Shown: piece after piece, positions 44,467-57,540 of the stretch
Layout: every line of letters starts with the position of its first letter
Numbering within the stretch: the first letter of the stretch is position 1
Assembly: GCA_025766275.1 (NCBI GenBank)
Contig: JAFKAC010000058.1
Span: 295,138-359,137 of the forward strand
Direction of reading: 5' to 3'
DNA: 64,000 bases
DNA from: Lactarius indigo
Lineage: Eukaryota; Basidiomycota; Agaricomycetes; Russulales; Russulaceae
Program-made: the position numbers and the translations under genes
The notes under the pieces: generated by a model
Seen by the model: only the letters and a program-made list of their open reading frames with translations
Databases searched by the model: none
What the model was told of the DNA's origin: nothing

Positions 44467-47400
44467 TTACAAATGGAAACCAACCCTATCCATAGGGAGG
44501 ACGTGGAGAACTTCGCACCCCCGTATTTCCAGCGGGGTCACTGCTATGTGGGAGATGACATTGGAATGGTCAACAACAATAGGCGCTCCAAGCGCTCGTT
44601 CGCATAAAAAGCCTCCTGAAAAGCCGAATTGCCTATAAGATTTGTCGACGTCGCTAAGCTCCAATTGGAGGGGTTCATAAGGTCGAATGCACAGATAGAT
44701 GGGCGGATGGTGTGACCCGACTTGAGAATGGAGAAAAATATCGGTGATCTGCCCCGGTTCTGGATGAGCCAATAACTCGGATGCGTCTATTTGTGGAAGT
44801 CTGAAGAGGATGTGACTATTGCGCGTTCGACTTCCCGCGGTTGAATACTGAACCCCTTGAAGGGAAAACTTGTCTAAGAGCTTAGCCCTTGGTGAGACCA
44901 TGTCGCCTAGAGAACCGTCGGTATGATATGCGGTTGTCCGGTGCTTTCGGTTTAAAAATTGCACTAGCAGAAGGAGCATGGCATCAGTGAGGTCCGAGTC
45001 ACGTAGACGTGTCTCATCAAAGGCAATATCCGGCTGCTGCGTCAGCTTCGTTGTACCGACCATATGGGCCAAGCGCGTTCCCTGGACATCCTCAGCAAGG
45101 AATGTTTCATATGTTTTCACAAGTTCGCCAACACGTTCACGCACTTCACTGTGGTCAGAGAGCAAGGCTTGCAACTTTGCCTCTCTTGCGGAGCTATGCA
45201 TGAATGTCGATTCGAGGCTGCCTGATTGAGAATGTGGTGAGTGCCTGGTGCACGATATCTCACAGCAAATGAATCACAAACCGAGCTTCATATTGTGATT
45301 TTGGGTCTGCATGGAGTGGATATATCGTTCGTAAAAGGCAGCTCCGTGAGTGTGTGCCAGCCCGAAACTCCTAAGGGTCTCGCCGTAGTGCAGGGCCGCA
45401 TGGTGGATAGGCTTCACCTTCGTGAGCTTGTATAGTGATTTGAGACTAACCAAGTAGCGTTGAATGTAATGCTCATATCGCTCAATGTCCTGCTTGGAGA
45501 CCGATCGTAGATTAGCAATCTGGACGGCAGAAACTAAGTCCATGAAATTCTGGAGTTTGTGTTGCTGGTCTTCCGGTGCATCATCCCCTCCCCAAAGCCC
45601 TATTAGAGTGATGGGTAGGTGGACGGTGCAGATAACCCTCCAGTTGTTTGCACTTAGTTTTCCACGCGTCGCAGTACCCCAGTTACGAGGCACGTCCGTC
45701 ACCCAGGAGGGAAGCTCAGTGAGGGCCATGTCTGCCCAAACGGCCTCCATAATGTCCTTCCCAAGGACGGCTCCAGTAATAGAACGGGTCTTTCCCTCCT
45801 GCACAGAATCCCCTGGCGAAATGGCGTTTTCTTCCACCTGTCTGAATATTGAATGAAGTTTCTACTGGTGTGTCGCGCACGTACCCATGCAGCGGCGGCG
45901 GCGTATAGCTCGTCTTTGGTGCGAAGTTCATTCAGCTTCTCCTGTGTCATGTGACAGTAATCGCGACAGACAAATTGAAGAATAATCCTTTTTGCCCGCA
46001 ACACAGTATTTTGGGCAGCTCGGTGAATGAGTTGCTCGATGCATTTGCCAATGGCCTTTTGTTCCTCCTCTGAGGGCTGTCTTTCTTCGCTCAGACTACC
46101 AGTACACCTTGATGCCAACTAACAGGAATCAATCAGTCAAGCCAAGTAACTGTCGGATAGCACGGACCACTCACGGTGTCATCTGTAGCGACGCTCCCCT
46201 CACGGATGCTCCGGGACTCTGCGTCACTGGCGCTACGAACTACGGCGGCCGGTTGTGTAAGTTCTGTTGAACTTGAACGGACGACCGGAAGTCGGATCAT
46301 GTCGGGTGAGACTTTCTGACGCTGGTCTCGACGTGAGTATATCCACCGTGATTATTGTTATTTTGTCTCGTTCGACGACCTACCCATTCTATAATAGCAT
46401 CGGCTAGTTGTCCCTTATTACCTGCACGACGTAGATTGTTGTCCTCACAGATGTGCCATAGGGTATCGCGGGCACAATGTCTTCCAGTAAGCTGTTCTCG
46501 AAGTACTCCTGTACTCTTTGCAGTGTGTATGATGTCGTACCACTTCTCCATTTCGGAAGCTGATGGCCTAGCAATTTCCCTGACAGCTTGCGATGCAATC
46601 CCGTCACCACTTGGAGCAGTAGTGTCGATACCCCAGATCTGCCGAAGGTGAGTCTGGAAGAGCCCAGCGTCAAAAACATGCATAGGCTCTATGGCGGTAA
46701 AAAGAATGGGGTTCCAATAAGGTAGATCGAGAAGAGCGGACCATCGTATTCCGTGATTTTTGAAGAGGGTCTCCTGTTCGTCAATCGTTTGCGCGTCCCT
46801 CCATTTCCTTGCATGCCGGAGATGCTCACCAACGTCTCGCTCTGGCCAAGTAGATCTATCAAGGTTTTCGATGTCTTGAATCTTCAGGCTGCAGAGTGTG
46901 CAGAAAGATGCCGCCGTCGGACTCGCGAAGCCACCAGCTTGCCGTGCGGCGAGCATATCCGAGACAACGGGTACCAAGATAGCCCGAACCCGACAACCTT
47001 GCCTATGCCCCGCTGTTCTGGAATACCAGACGCCAGGGTCAAAGAACTCTAGTAAAATGTCAACGAGAAGTTTGATTGTGTGGTTTACATCGGAGAGTGA
47101 GGGTTTCCTTGGCCCAGGGATGACGCCAGCAAGAAACATATTCTCGGGGCGGTTTCGCAGGTGGAGGGGTAGGTTAAGCAAAGTAAGCCAGATGGCTGTT
47201 GACGAGACAGTTTGCTTAGCTTCTTTCATGTGATAAGGGTTAAAACTGTCCATCGAGAATGAAAATGCAAGACGCGTCTCGTCTACAGGTCCTGGGAGGA
47301 ACCGTTCGCCTTTTTTTAGAAGAATCCTGCACAAATGTTTTCCATCCCACATATCCTCCATGCGCTCTTTGCGGGGTTTTCGAAAGGCTTTGAATACCTC

Positions 47401-48402
47401 CTCATCGATGGCAGGCCTCGAGAGTAGCCACCCGAGCCATTCCTTCAGATCTTGTGCCTCGTACTTGAACCGGGGAACGACATAAACGTTGCCATTGATC
47501 GTGGTGTTGTCGAATAAGGGCTCGCCGCAAGCAGAACCTGAACGAACACGACGGTGTGTACAATGAGCTGGGGCAGACGAAACTAGCGGGACATCGATGA
47601 TGTCGTCATTGCCATTTCCCACAGGATTGGGAAACCCGCTGGAAAGAGCAGATGCCTTCCTCTTTTTGGTTGTTCCAACCGAATGTGGATATAAAAAATA
47701 GCAAGCGGGACAGCAGACGTAACTGTGGGTGACAGGATTGAGATTGTATAGTGTGAGAAGCCGCCGTGGATCTTTCGGGACTTCACTCGCCAACGGGAGA
47801 AGTGCCGCTTGGCTCATCAAGATACTTCTCATGCCCGCCAGCAGAACGGCCGCGCCACGGTGTGGGAGGCGATATAAAATATACATCACCAATGTTGTGA
47901 TATATATAGCAAGGGTAGTTGTATTCTTCGGGTGTTTCCTAAGGAAGTGGATTTCTGAGGAATCGTCAGCTGCGACGGCAGCACTGGCATGCGATGAAAG
48001 CATACCTGTATTCACGATAGCGCCGTTGATACCATGCCTACTCCGCTGACCCGACCACTCGGCCTCCTTCAATCGATTTATCCTGACAAGTTCCTGGAAA
48101 ACTCGGTCTTCTACGCCCTCCACCGCCTCGGTAGTCTCAATCGATTCCAAAGCGATTAGGATGTCGCAAAGTCTGTTCTCATGTTCCAAGATAATGTGAT
48201 TCCTGCGTGTCGGTTGCAGCGCATACAGGCCAACGTTAGGCTGCCTGAGCTGGTCAGGTGTTTGACGTGTGTAGGGTCCATTCTTGATAGGGTCGTTGAC
48301 GAAGTCTAGAGTGTCGACGTTTGGCATCCAAGTAGAGCGCGCCGAAAGCTCCGCATCCAGGGAAGAGAGAAGCTCCGAGTCCGCAGGCTCTGCATCAGGC
48401 AT
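44467..48402 (-). CDS. tnp2-type (CACTA-related) transposase, five exons (1236 aa)
   Basis: DDE-type transposase of the Transposase_21/tnp2 group that moves CACTA-like DNA elements. Exons: 46384-48402, 46175-46321, 45885-46118, 45282-45837 and 44467-45221. The GT-AG introns are 62, 56, 47 and 60 bp, and the frame is kept throughout. Hallmarks: FSMDSFNPYHMKEAKQTVSS with AIWLTLLNLPLHLRNRPEN, GVIPGPRKPSLSDVNHTIKL, FCTLCSLKIQDI, PYWNPILFTAIEPMHVFDAG and, in the C-terminal part, HGAAFYERYIHSMQTQNHNM followed by LESTFMHSSAREAKL, the region where relatives carry the last catalytic part. No stop or frameshift was seen. Relatives often have an N-terminal zinc finger upstream of this start, so one 5' exon could be missing. 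Terminal repeats were not found, so activity is not shown. Confidence 0.85.
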
Positions 48403-48669
48403 ATGTGCCAGGTCGAAAAGACGATATGTGGGGAACCAAAAGGCTTTGAGGCACAGTTAGAGATGGCTTGTCAATGGGCGTAAAAACCACCGTTCGTAGA
48501 TCTGAGTATTGAGCACTGAGCATCCATTGAGTCTTGCTAGTATAACACAGAGATCTGCGGACAATAGGACAATAGGCATGACAAGCTCCAAATCAAATTA
48601 AGAACAAAAATTACACGAAAACCTCGGTGATGCCAAGAGCGAATGAGGTATATCATTTCCTTGTGTTGG
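48403..48669. other. Upstream region of the tnp2 transposase
   Basis: Non-coding. Contains GGACAATAGGACAATAGGCA, a short duplication. Likely promoter region or an undetected 5' exon. Confidence 0.35.
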
Positions 48670-48955
48670 ACCCCGACTTCGGGCAGTCCAAGTGCCGAAT
48701 TGGCCGCCACTTTCTGGGCCGCTTCTGGAAGGCGCTCAGCTTACTCAATAAAACCCCGACCATCAGTCGACAAGCATGACAAACCACCCAATTCTCGTTT
48801 TTTGTGACACAACAAGATTTCTATTAAAAAAAACGGTTGGGGATTGTTCATAAATAGTACTGGATAGTATATATAAATTTGGGTGAGATTGGAGAATAAA
48901 TGAGTAAGAATTTTTGAGTGACCGAAGTCGGGGGGGAGTCCGAAGTCGGGGTTAG
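48670..48955. repeat. Short inverted-repeat unit, about 286 bp
   Basis: CCCCGACTTCGG at about 48672 faces its complement CCGAAGTCGGGG ending about 48953, with partial matches outside. It may be a MITE or one end structure of the neighbouring tnp2 element. No clear target duplication. Confidence 0.45.
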
Positions 48956-49662
48956 CGCCGTATGACTGCCACGGGTGCTTGAATACCGCAGGCGTCACCG
49001 TACCTCTGGGAACATTCTGAATTCAAATACCACAACATATATGGGGCGCCCAGGATCGTCGCATATAGCTTCATTTCAAACATTTAGAAATTCGGCTAGC
49101 GGTTTAAATATGTTCGTATCCGTTACCACCCTATAGCTAGTAGGTGAGGTGTCCATCACAAGTCACCGCGGGGTGGTCGGAGGAAACTAGTCTAGAAGAG
49201 TACGACAATGGACATGATTAAATACGGGACCCAGAAACAGGTAATAATGCACACATAGACCCTTGCGTAGACCCAGAAAGAGCGCAGACAATAGGTCTCT
49301 CGCCTAGAAATGAGTCACAATCGTGTTATTTGGTGTCCATCTAGCCAGTAAGTGACGGCCCAAGGCCTTTTCGGTAGTACAATGATGCAGGAGGGTCGAT
49401 TGTCTCTAGCATCACATGGTCAGAATTAGTTCTCGACTGGCAGGGCGATCTTATGTCGTCGCAAGCTCTATGCGCTTACTGGCACTCCAGCCTATCACAG
49501 CTTGCGATTATGATCCGGGCTATGGGAATACCCTGGACTCCACTGGCGAGTAACGATTTAGTAACTTCCAATGGACGCCGTATTTAAGACGTAGGCATAC
49601 CGGCTCGAGATGTGGCTCTTGTCTAGTGTCTGACACGTCCACTGAAGTACTGAACATCAATA
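48956..49662. other. Unannotated spacer
   Basis: Nothing recognised. Only short frames. Confidence 0.4.
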
Positions 49663-50337
49663 ATGGTTATTCATCGTCGCTCATACCTTAATGTTCCCGT
49701 GAGTGCCTTTGCTCACGATGTAAACGACCGAATTTCTAACTCAACACTTCAGACCAGGATTGACACCGTGAATGGCTATCTATGGGGGAGATGGCCGCGC
49801 CAAACTATCACGTACCGCTTTAATGCAGAGTTGCCAGTACACGGCGGGTGCATTATTAACCCTCCCTACGTAGACGTCAAGGGTGCATTCTTCTTACCAA
49901 GTGCTTCCCAACCAGAGGTCTTCGACACTCTGATACGAGTTGCCGGCCACACTCTCTTGGTTTCTTCCTATTTCGACACACGCCTTGGCCCCAACCCTAA
50001 CTTGAAGCGCGACTTCCCTCATATTCCCTGGTGTGGGGAGATCGCTGTGTTGTTTGTCGGAAAAAGGAAGCCATTTGTAAGACGAGCGCCACCTGACTTG
50101 GTCGTTCGCTCTGCCATTGCTCAGTGAGTTTCGTTTACTGTTTCTTAGAACTTAGACCACCTAACTTTCGTCATAAGGTACATGGGGGAGTGCGTTGCTT
50201 GTGTAGAGCTCGGAGCCTCATTTCCGACTCATATAAAGAGGTTTGTTATTCACCTTTATGTTTCGACCTCTGGTTCATTTGCCATTCCCAGTGGAGGGCC
50301 CGGCTCAAGTGAGGACGCAGTGTTGGTATATTATTAG
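49663..50337 (+). CDS. Orphan small protein, multicopy fungal type (206 aa)
   Basis: Main exon 49663-50123 and last exon 50178-50337, joined by a 54-bp intron (GTGAGT...CATAAG) that keeps the frame to the stop. A second possible intron of 54 bp near 49697-49750 (GTGAGT...TTCAG) is in frame either way, so the product is 206 or 188 residues. Motifs: GRWPRQTITYRFNAELPVHG, DFPHIPWCGEIAVLFVGKRK and PFVRRAPPDLVV. It belongs to a class of small hypothetical proteins I have seen repeatedly in Agaricomycetes, but it has no assigned function. No signal peptide or membrane segment. No obvious partner nearby. Confidence 0.6.
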
Positions 50338-52044
50338 TACGAAAATCTATGTGTGAAGCTCTCGCAAAGAAATCGCGGCCTTCAAGTCACTGTACTGTAT
50401 AAGAAGATTTGAGGTCATCAGCATTTGAGCGTGTTGCCGAATTGTACTTACGGTAGTCATCAATACGATTTATACAATGGAAGGTGGACGTGCCTAGGAG
50501 AGCTGAGACATAGTCTGACGAATAAGAGCGGACTTTGAGCGTTTGAACATTTGGCTGGATGCATATCGTGAGATGGCTCACGATCGCTCTGTGTATCTTG
50601 CTGTACTTCGTTTATCTGATTTTGCTATGGGACCCCGGAGACAGGAGAGATACGGGACAGACGAATACGGGGGGGTGCGGTTGGTTCTGCCGAGAACGAA
50701 AACACAGCGACGACAGTGACATGGGATTTTGAAAGAGCGCTCACAATATTCTCCGAAGAGGACAGGCAGGGAAGGTCAGGGTGCGTCCTTATGAAGAAGA
50801 GTGTCGTTATTGTTCTTGTGTATTACATCCTGCGAGGGAAGGCAACCTCATAAGAACGGTGTCGTCATCGTTTTGTTCCGACACACGGCGTGGGGAAGAA
50901 TCCCATGCTGCTGCAGTGATATTGTTTAGGCGTTGCTACGCTCACAAAAAGTGTATACGCACTGATGTGGGTGTCCTCGGACGGCGCGTCAGGAACATGT
51001 TCAGCGGGGAAAAAGAAGCAAAACTACGTGCAGAAGTGATCAGCGTCAGCAACAGAACACAATAAAACTGAAGAGGACATACGCATTAAAATGCCAGTCG
51101 ATATGGGACTACGGGTCAGGATTGTCGGTGAAGAATAGGATGGTGACCTGACCATCCAAGGCGGTGCCAATGTTTACAAAGTCGCATGACGGGGTTGAGG
51201 AAGTTGCAAGACGTGCTGTTCACGCTATGGACTACGTGGAACGCACGCCAGTAGGTGCGGCATGAACATGCAAAAAGACAACATCTATCGATGCAGATAC
51301 TGACACCGTGCAGGTGGATGGGATGCTCAGAACGAGAGAAGTTCGCAGAGATGGAAAAGATGAATGTGGAGTGACCGGTGAAGAGCCAAGGACAAGAAGG
51401 CAGACAGAAGCGAAAGCGCCAAGCGACTTACAGTAATGTCCACTGTCACGTACTATGCTTTACCCCTCACTGAGCCGCAAAAGAAGAAAGCACACAACCA
51501 GCGTCCTGAAATGTTTTCTGGACGCGAGTTCCCACATAAACTCAAATGCACTGCAAAATGCAAGTGTCAGCAGTTAAAAGTGAGAAGGAAGAAAGACGTT
51601 GCCGAATGCGTGTCGTGGCCGCCACCGTCGCGTAGGAGGAACCAGGGTGAGGTGATAGTAGAATATGAAATGGAAACTATCCGTGGGTATTTGAATCCCC
51701 GCTTTGACAACGCATTTACGACGATGTGGCTGGCAAATGCACTGAGGTGAGGGGAGTCTCCACCCGTGTACATATATTCGCTAAATCCCAATAAGAGTGT
51801 GCTAATAAGAGTGTGAAAAAAAGGGGAGTCATGGTAAGCAAGAGGCGTACAAAAAAAGAGATTGGAAACAGCGTTCAAAGTCCGAGTCCGCCAGCCTCAG
51901 GATTACAGTTGTACTACGTACTAGGGACATCTGCATACCAAGAGCTAAAGTGGGCTTCGTTACTCCCACAAGCTGGAAACTGTGAGCGTAGGACGTCAGG
52001 AAACTGTGCACCATTGTAAAATGTCCTCCATGGATCCACGTCGT
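50338..52044. other. Unannotated spacer
   Basis: Short plus frames only (50781-51065, 51436-51750, 51813-52019), without motifs or consistent introns. Called non-coding. Confidence 0.4.
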
Positions 52045-54906
52045 CTAATAATGCTCTCCACCTCTCGGGTGCTTCTTCGACAGCCTGGAAAATGTTTGGA
52101 TAGATTCCGGAGCACCAGAAGTCGTATTATGTGAAGCGCGGCCGTCCACCTCTATCAATGGACAAGGCACCATCGGATGGTGATGTATACATCTCCGGGT
52201 GACTCCCGACTCCTTGCCACCGAGAGCGAAGACGAAGCGGATGATCGGGATAGGAAAATAGGAATCAGGTCCGGTAACCAGGCCACAATCAAAGGGATCC
52301 ATTTTCAGGAAGATCTTGGCCTGAGCTTCGTCACTGCTGGAGTCGTTCTTCTTCACCTGGACCAGGATGAAACCGATTTTCTTGACGTCGAGGTCGGTGC
52401 CGCCATACAAATACGGGTAGACAGCGTCGACACCTGGCTGACAATTAGCACCCAAAGCGGCCGCGCCGTGTGACATAAACGCGAGAAGATAAGGCCGGGC
52501 CAAGAGCTTTTGTTCTTGTGGCTTGATGAAGTGATTGAAGTGCATCATTGCGCTATTGAAAACCTCCCCAAGCGTTGGTTGTGTAGTCTCTGAGTGGCAG
52601 AGTGATGGGACGGCGTTCGAGACAACTTTGTAAACTGATTCGCAAAAGAGGGACAAGAGTAGATCAGTGACCGAAAAACAAGAAGATATCGCTCCTTGGG
52701 GAAGGGATTTCCCGAGGACCGCTATATCACGAGCGCGTGTGAAGAAAGCGGCGACCAACAATTCTGCACGATCGCCGGGATTGATGCAAAACCCGCTAAG
52801 AACCTCAATGAGAGCATCAGGTAGGCTGAAGCCGTAGCCGCCTCTCATGATACAGGAAGCTGCCTCCGAAAGGAGAGGTTCGGATGCGGCAGCACCGCGT
52901 ATAGTTCCGATATCCTCCCCGATCACCTCACATATGCGCATGTGATTGGATATTTGGTTATGTAACTTTTCCGCTTCCTGATAGTTGAGCGGAGCTGTGA
53001 CATACAGCGTGCTGTTGATATCCAGCGCCACCGTTGTTGATAAAACAGCACACTTCTGGGCCTCTGAGAGGGCCTCATCCGGCATTGGCAATCTGCAGAG
53101 CAACTTCTGTATCGCGAAGTGGAATAGTCCATCACGTACTTGATCATCGCGAAGTCGTAACATGTACCCCACCTGACAAAATATGAGAAAATCCGAAGAG
53201 GCGTAGCACGACACCGCTTACAAGGCCGTCCCATGTGGGCTATACAATCCAACGAAGTGACATCCAGAAGGGTTTTGTACGTGTCCAAATTTTGCGACTG
53301 ATCATGAGCTGGTCAAAGCCCAAGTAAATGAAAGGATGAGGTATTTTGAGTCTGCGTCGTTCATGCGATTCGAGTTGTCGTAACCGCGGGGTGGGGTAAA
53401 TTGCGAGACCTTCCGGTGGTAGAAAGGAAAAACGTAAACAACGGTTGCTGTCGAAACATCTGAAGTGCCTGTCGGAGCTCAACAAAATTAGACCGATCAC
53501 TTTCGTCGAAGGGTATCGTCAACAGATGGGCTTCGTCGAACGCGACAAAAATGTCCGGGAGTCCTTCGTCCGTCTTTACAGAGTCCCCGTCATTGATGCA
53601 TTTTCGGATGTTGCTCAAGCGCAGCTTTCAAATCTGCGTTGCTCGGATCAGCACCGGCCAAACCCTTCAGAAGCTGGCATTTTAGAAAGAAATGGAGGGA
53701 CTCCAGAACGGTACGGCGTACCTTAGTTGCCTTAGTAATAACGTCCTTGTAAAATCGAGACCGCTTGGGCCCGGAGGAGCTCATACTCTGACCTTCTGAC
53801 ATGAACGCCCGGAAATGTTGTATCCGCTCAGCTCTGCTTCGAACGTGGAAGTCGGCAACGACCTCAGCGGTGTTGAGAAACAATGCGTGGAAGAAATGAT
53901 TTGCTTGGGAGAGGGACAACACGTGCATGCTCTTGTTTTTCTTGTCGACGTGGGTGAGGAAATCACGAATGACATCATCGGCAGGGGGGAAACCTAACAG
54001 ACCAGGTTTGAGAACCACGAAAGTGAAATGGATGTGACACACCTTGGGCATCTTCTGGGCGCAAATTGATTGGGATCATGAAATGTTTCTTTGAGAACTC
54101 GTCCACAAGCGAGACTTGCCCCATTCCGGACGACTGAACAATAGAACAGTAGCGGGCGTACATTTCTACCAACTTCATTTGGTCACGGACGTGCGTTTCG
54201 AGGGCCACCAGTGGAAGATGTCCGATAAATTCTGCGCTCCAAGAGAGCTCAACAGCTAAGGGTACCATTAACGAGCACGACTAACATGCTAAATGGATCG
54301 GACTCACCCTTCTCCTGCGACTCTGGGTTAGTTCTACTCAGTACAGCTTGGGGTGTGTGCCATCAGACAAGTTCTGGGAATAGCCAGGTTTGGGGCCTTA
54401 CGTTGAGACATAGACACGGAAGGTGAGACGACCCAAAATGCATCTGAGAGCTAGTTATGACGACTTGTTTGTGGGGCAGAAAAAGTACTCACCGTGAGTC
54501 GCTAGAGCCCATGATTCTTCCAGACTTGCATTGTCAGCTCTGCCCTTTCGAGCACCGCAAGAAATTCATGTTCTTGGTGTCGAAGGTTCTTGAGGAACCT
54601 AGCTTTAGGAACCCACTTGCCCTCTGATCCCTTGGGCACAGTTTGTCTCAATCGCTCCTGAACGGTGAAATAGATTTCTTCTTTCCAGTCGGGTGTGGAT
54701 ACAGATATGTTTTGGAGAGCAGAACGCAAAGACTTGATGGTCTCCTCGGAAACTGTGAGTGAACGGGAGGGGGACCGAACCTCATCCTGGCGGGAAGGAT
54801 GCTCTTGCCTAGCCTGCTTTGATGGCGGTGGGTTTGGCGGAGTTATCCGATCGGAAGAACGCTTCATCGTTACGACTGAATGAATAGAAAGGGAGGGTGG
54901 CGTCAA
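52045..54906 (-). pseudogene. P-loop NTPase with nuclease-like C-terminus, probably decayed
   Basis: Resembles large multicopy proteins of Agaricomycetes that combine an AAA-like P-loop NTPase with a restriction-endonuclease-like domain. N-terminal exon 54502-54906 is Lys/Arg/Pro-rich (KRSSDRITPPNPPPSKQ). The NTPase part covers roughly 53240-54268: a P-loop region SSGMGQVSLVDEFSKK without the usual Lys, and a Walker B with DEAH (DIFVAFDEAHLLTIP). LFTFFLSTTGRS is the usual sensor-like strand, and YLGFDQLM follows. The 3' exon (52045 to about 53175) carries LLSEAASCIM and ends with NCQPGVDAVYPY and GFILVQVKK, a D...QxK pattern of PD-(D/E)XK nucleases. A 47-bp intron with GT-AG ends at 53996. 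Frame changes near 53600, 53300 and 53170 have no convincing intron, which is why I call it a pseudogene. Sequencing errors are the alternative. Confidence 0.6.
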
Positions 54907-57540
54907 TTGGTTCGGTTAACCTACAGTACAACCTACAGTACTTATAACTTATTCTAAGAGCCATTGTTCTCTTATCACAAGCCCCACTGTCTTGGGAACA
55001 ATCCGAACTCATCCGCGGGAGTAGTCCTTCTTCTAATCTGGATATGCACTCCGACCATGAAATTTCCAAGGAAATTTCCAAGAAATTTCGTTATCTCATG
55101 AGATGTCAAACCTCATAATGGTGCCAGGTCTAGATATGCACGACAGCTAGCAGTACAATAAGACATGCCAGAATACGCCAGACCGAGGTTGAATATGCTC
55201 TCATTAGCATCTGTATTCGTTGATACAGGCTCATACATGCCTTGCATACAGCCCGGAATGGACACAGTCCGGCAAACTGAGACCGACATATTAGATAATC
55301 GTAATATTAGCGTAGTTAAACGGTTATCTATGAATAATAATAATATTGAGATGCATCCGGACCTCCAACGCTCACGCGTTGCTCCAAGCGTTGCTCACCT
55401 ATCCGGCTGCCCGCCTCCATAAATCTCTACAGTATTTGACCCTTGTAAATATATGGTCCAGACATCGTATTCGTATCCATATATGGCACTGAACAGCAAC
55501 CCATAACAAAACTTAGATGCAGCGCTTCTCTTACTTCAACTGAGTTGCGAACGGGGTTGGGCGCCCTTAGCATTCGGACTAGACTACATTCCTTCATCAT
55601 TTACCTATTCCAAAACAGTGCTCTGATCGAACATGGAACGTCAGAACGGAGTTTGTTTGTTTTTTTAATGTTTACGGCAAAATCCACAACGATAGGAATT
55701 TCCTCGTAGCGGACTCCATTACTGATATTTACTGTACGGATAGTACGAAGTAGTATGAGCGGATTGGGTGTATCTAAGCAAGCGAACGAACATGTGGGTT
55801 CATAGTTGGATGGCTCAGAGTGAGTTGAGGGGGGCTGTAATCAATCCCATCAGCGGTATCTGAATCTTCGGCAGCAGGTGCACTCGTGGAAAAGAGAGAA
55901 CATTGTATAAGAATGCATGGTAACTCCCGATCCTGTCAGGGCCAAAGAGAAGCCTGGGATGAGTTTCCAGAGCTTCAGGATTGGTGCCCTGAACTGACTT
56001 TCAAAACGGCGAAAGTGTCCGCGGATTTGAATCCTGTATCAGTTGACCTTCCACCTTCAAGTATTCCGACCATGTCGCGACTCAAGGAGTCGAATGACGA
56101 AATTCGATGAAACATTGATGCGAGACAGAGAACGTAAGCATGAACCAGTTTGACACAATAATTGCGAATTCGCAGGAGAGAGGTATCATTATTCTACTTG
56201 TATCCCTGCCGTGGACGGTTTACGTGGGGATGTATGCATATACATGCGCGCATAATTCGTCGTTCGCCTCGCCTCGTGACACCCACAATGACAGGATGAT
56301 GTACGCATTTTTCCTCTGCACTTCTTTCTCAGCACCGGCTCGGGACACTCTTACAAGCAATCCTCCAGATCCCTCCCAGTGGGATCGTTCGCGGCAAGCG
56401 CCGCTCCTATCTTCCTGTTGCGGTTTACTCTCATGTTTCCAGAGCTCAATCGACAATTTCTGTGTTTGGGAACTGATCCTTCGCGCGGCCGACCGCCGGG
56501 GGGTACCGCTCACTAGTGAGGCCGTCCGGCTCGAGGTCCACACGGAAGTATAGTATATACAGCTCCTTGTTGGGCTTGCGCACGGACGAATAGCGGCCCC
56601 GACCCCTGCGCCCTTCGCGTCACCTCCCCCTCAGGCACGCAGTCGCTATGTATGCAAATAAGTTACACCCCCACCGCGCTGGTACCACTGTGCGTGCCAA
56701 ATTAATATGTCATCACCCACCACACCTTCTGCGATGTTCAGGAACAGACAAGGTACGCCTGAGGCGTCGTGTGCCTTGCCCTTCTTAGGCCGCGAACCCC
56801 TTTTGTGTTGTATTACAGTACAGTAGGAGGGACCGTACCTTCCGACCCGGACTGCACCTGCCCAGCAACTTACCTCGCTGCAAGATGCGTGCGCGCCATT
56901 CCCCACGGGTTCTCACACGTTTCTCGCCCAATCCGCACGTGCCAAAACGTCGCTCTCCCGCGTCGATTATCACCAAGGGGTACTGTAGTGCATCGCTATG
57001 TCGAGACCTACACCCATTTTACGGCAGACAGCAGACGACGACGACATTTTACATGTCGGTTTTGTGGCCACACGTCGCACGTCACACTTCATCCGAATCG
57101 CCTCGTTGCCCGGCAGAAAACAACAAAAACAAAGGAGAGAATACGACCCGCGTACCCACCAACCTGGGCTGGGGTTTGTCAATATTTCTCCTCTCCCTCG
57201 TCTCTTTTTTTTTGGGGGGGAACGAAGACCGAGGCTGCGGTTGGACATCGGCGGTAAAGCCAGCCGGCACCACCCGAGACTGAGTAAAATTTGAGATAAA
57301 ATTAGTTAAGTGGTGGTACTGTACCTTCCGGGCTGTACAACACGTTTCTATCTCAATTAATATTGCCAATATGACCTTGACCTCATCTCTGACCTTTTTT
57401 TTTTTTTTGGCATCCGCTTCCGGCGGTCTTGGCTTGATTTGGGTGGCTGACTGCTTTCTGAAAACGGAATGGAGCAGGAGCCACTAACAGTCAAGCGGAG
57501 TCCCAAACCTTTCAAAACGGGACTGTGACCAGGCGTGACC
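54907..57540. other. Long unannotated spacer
   Basis: About 2.6 kb without a supported gene. Overlapping short frames around 55165-55422, 55886-56110, 56140-56553 and 56646-57294 lack motifs and consistent splice structure. T-runs near 57205 and 57395. Confidence 0.4.

Noticed and set aside
46355..47233. Plus-strand frames over the tnp2 gene
   Set aside because: Mirror frames of a well-supported minus-strand gene.
56769..57294. Overlapping plus-strand frames of 98-162 aa
   Set aside because: Three overlapping frames of similar length without motifs or introns; typical of GC-rich non-coding DNA.
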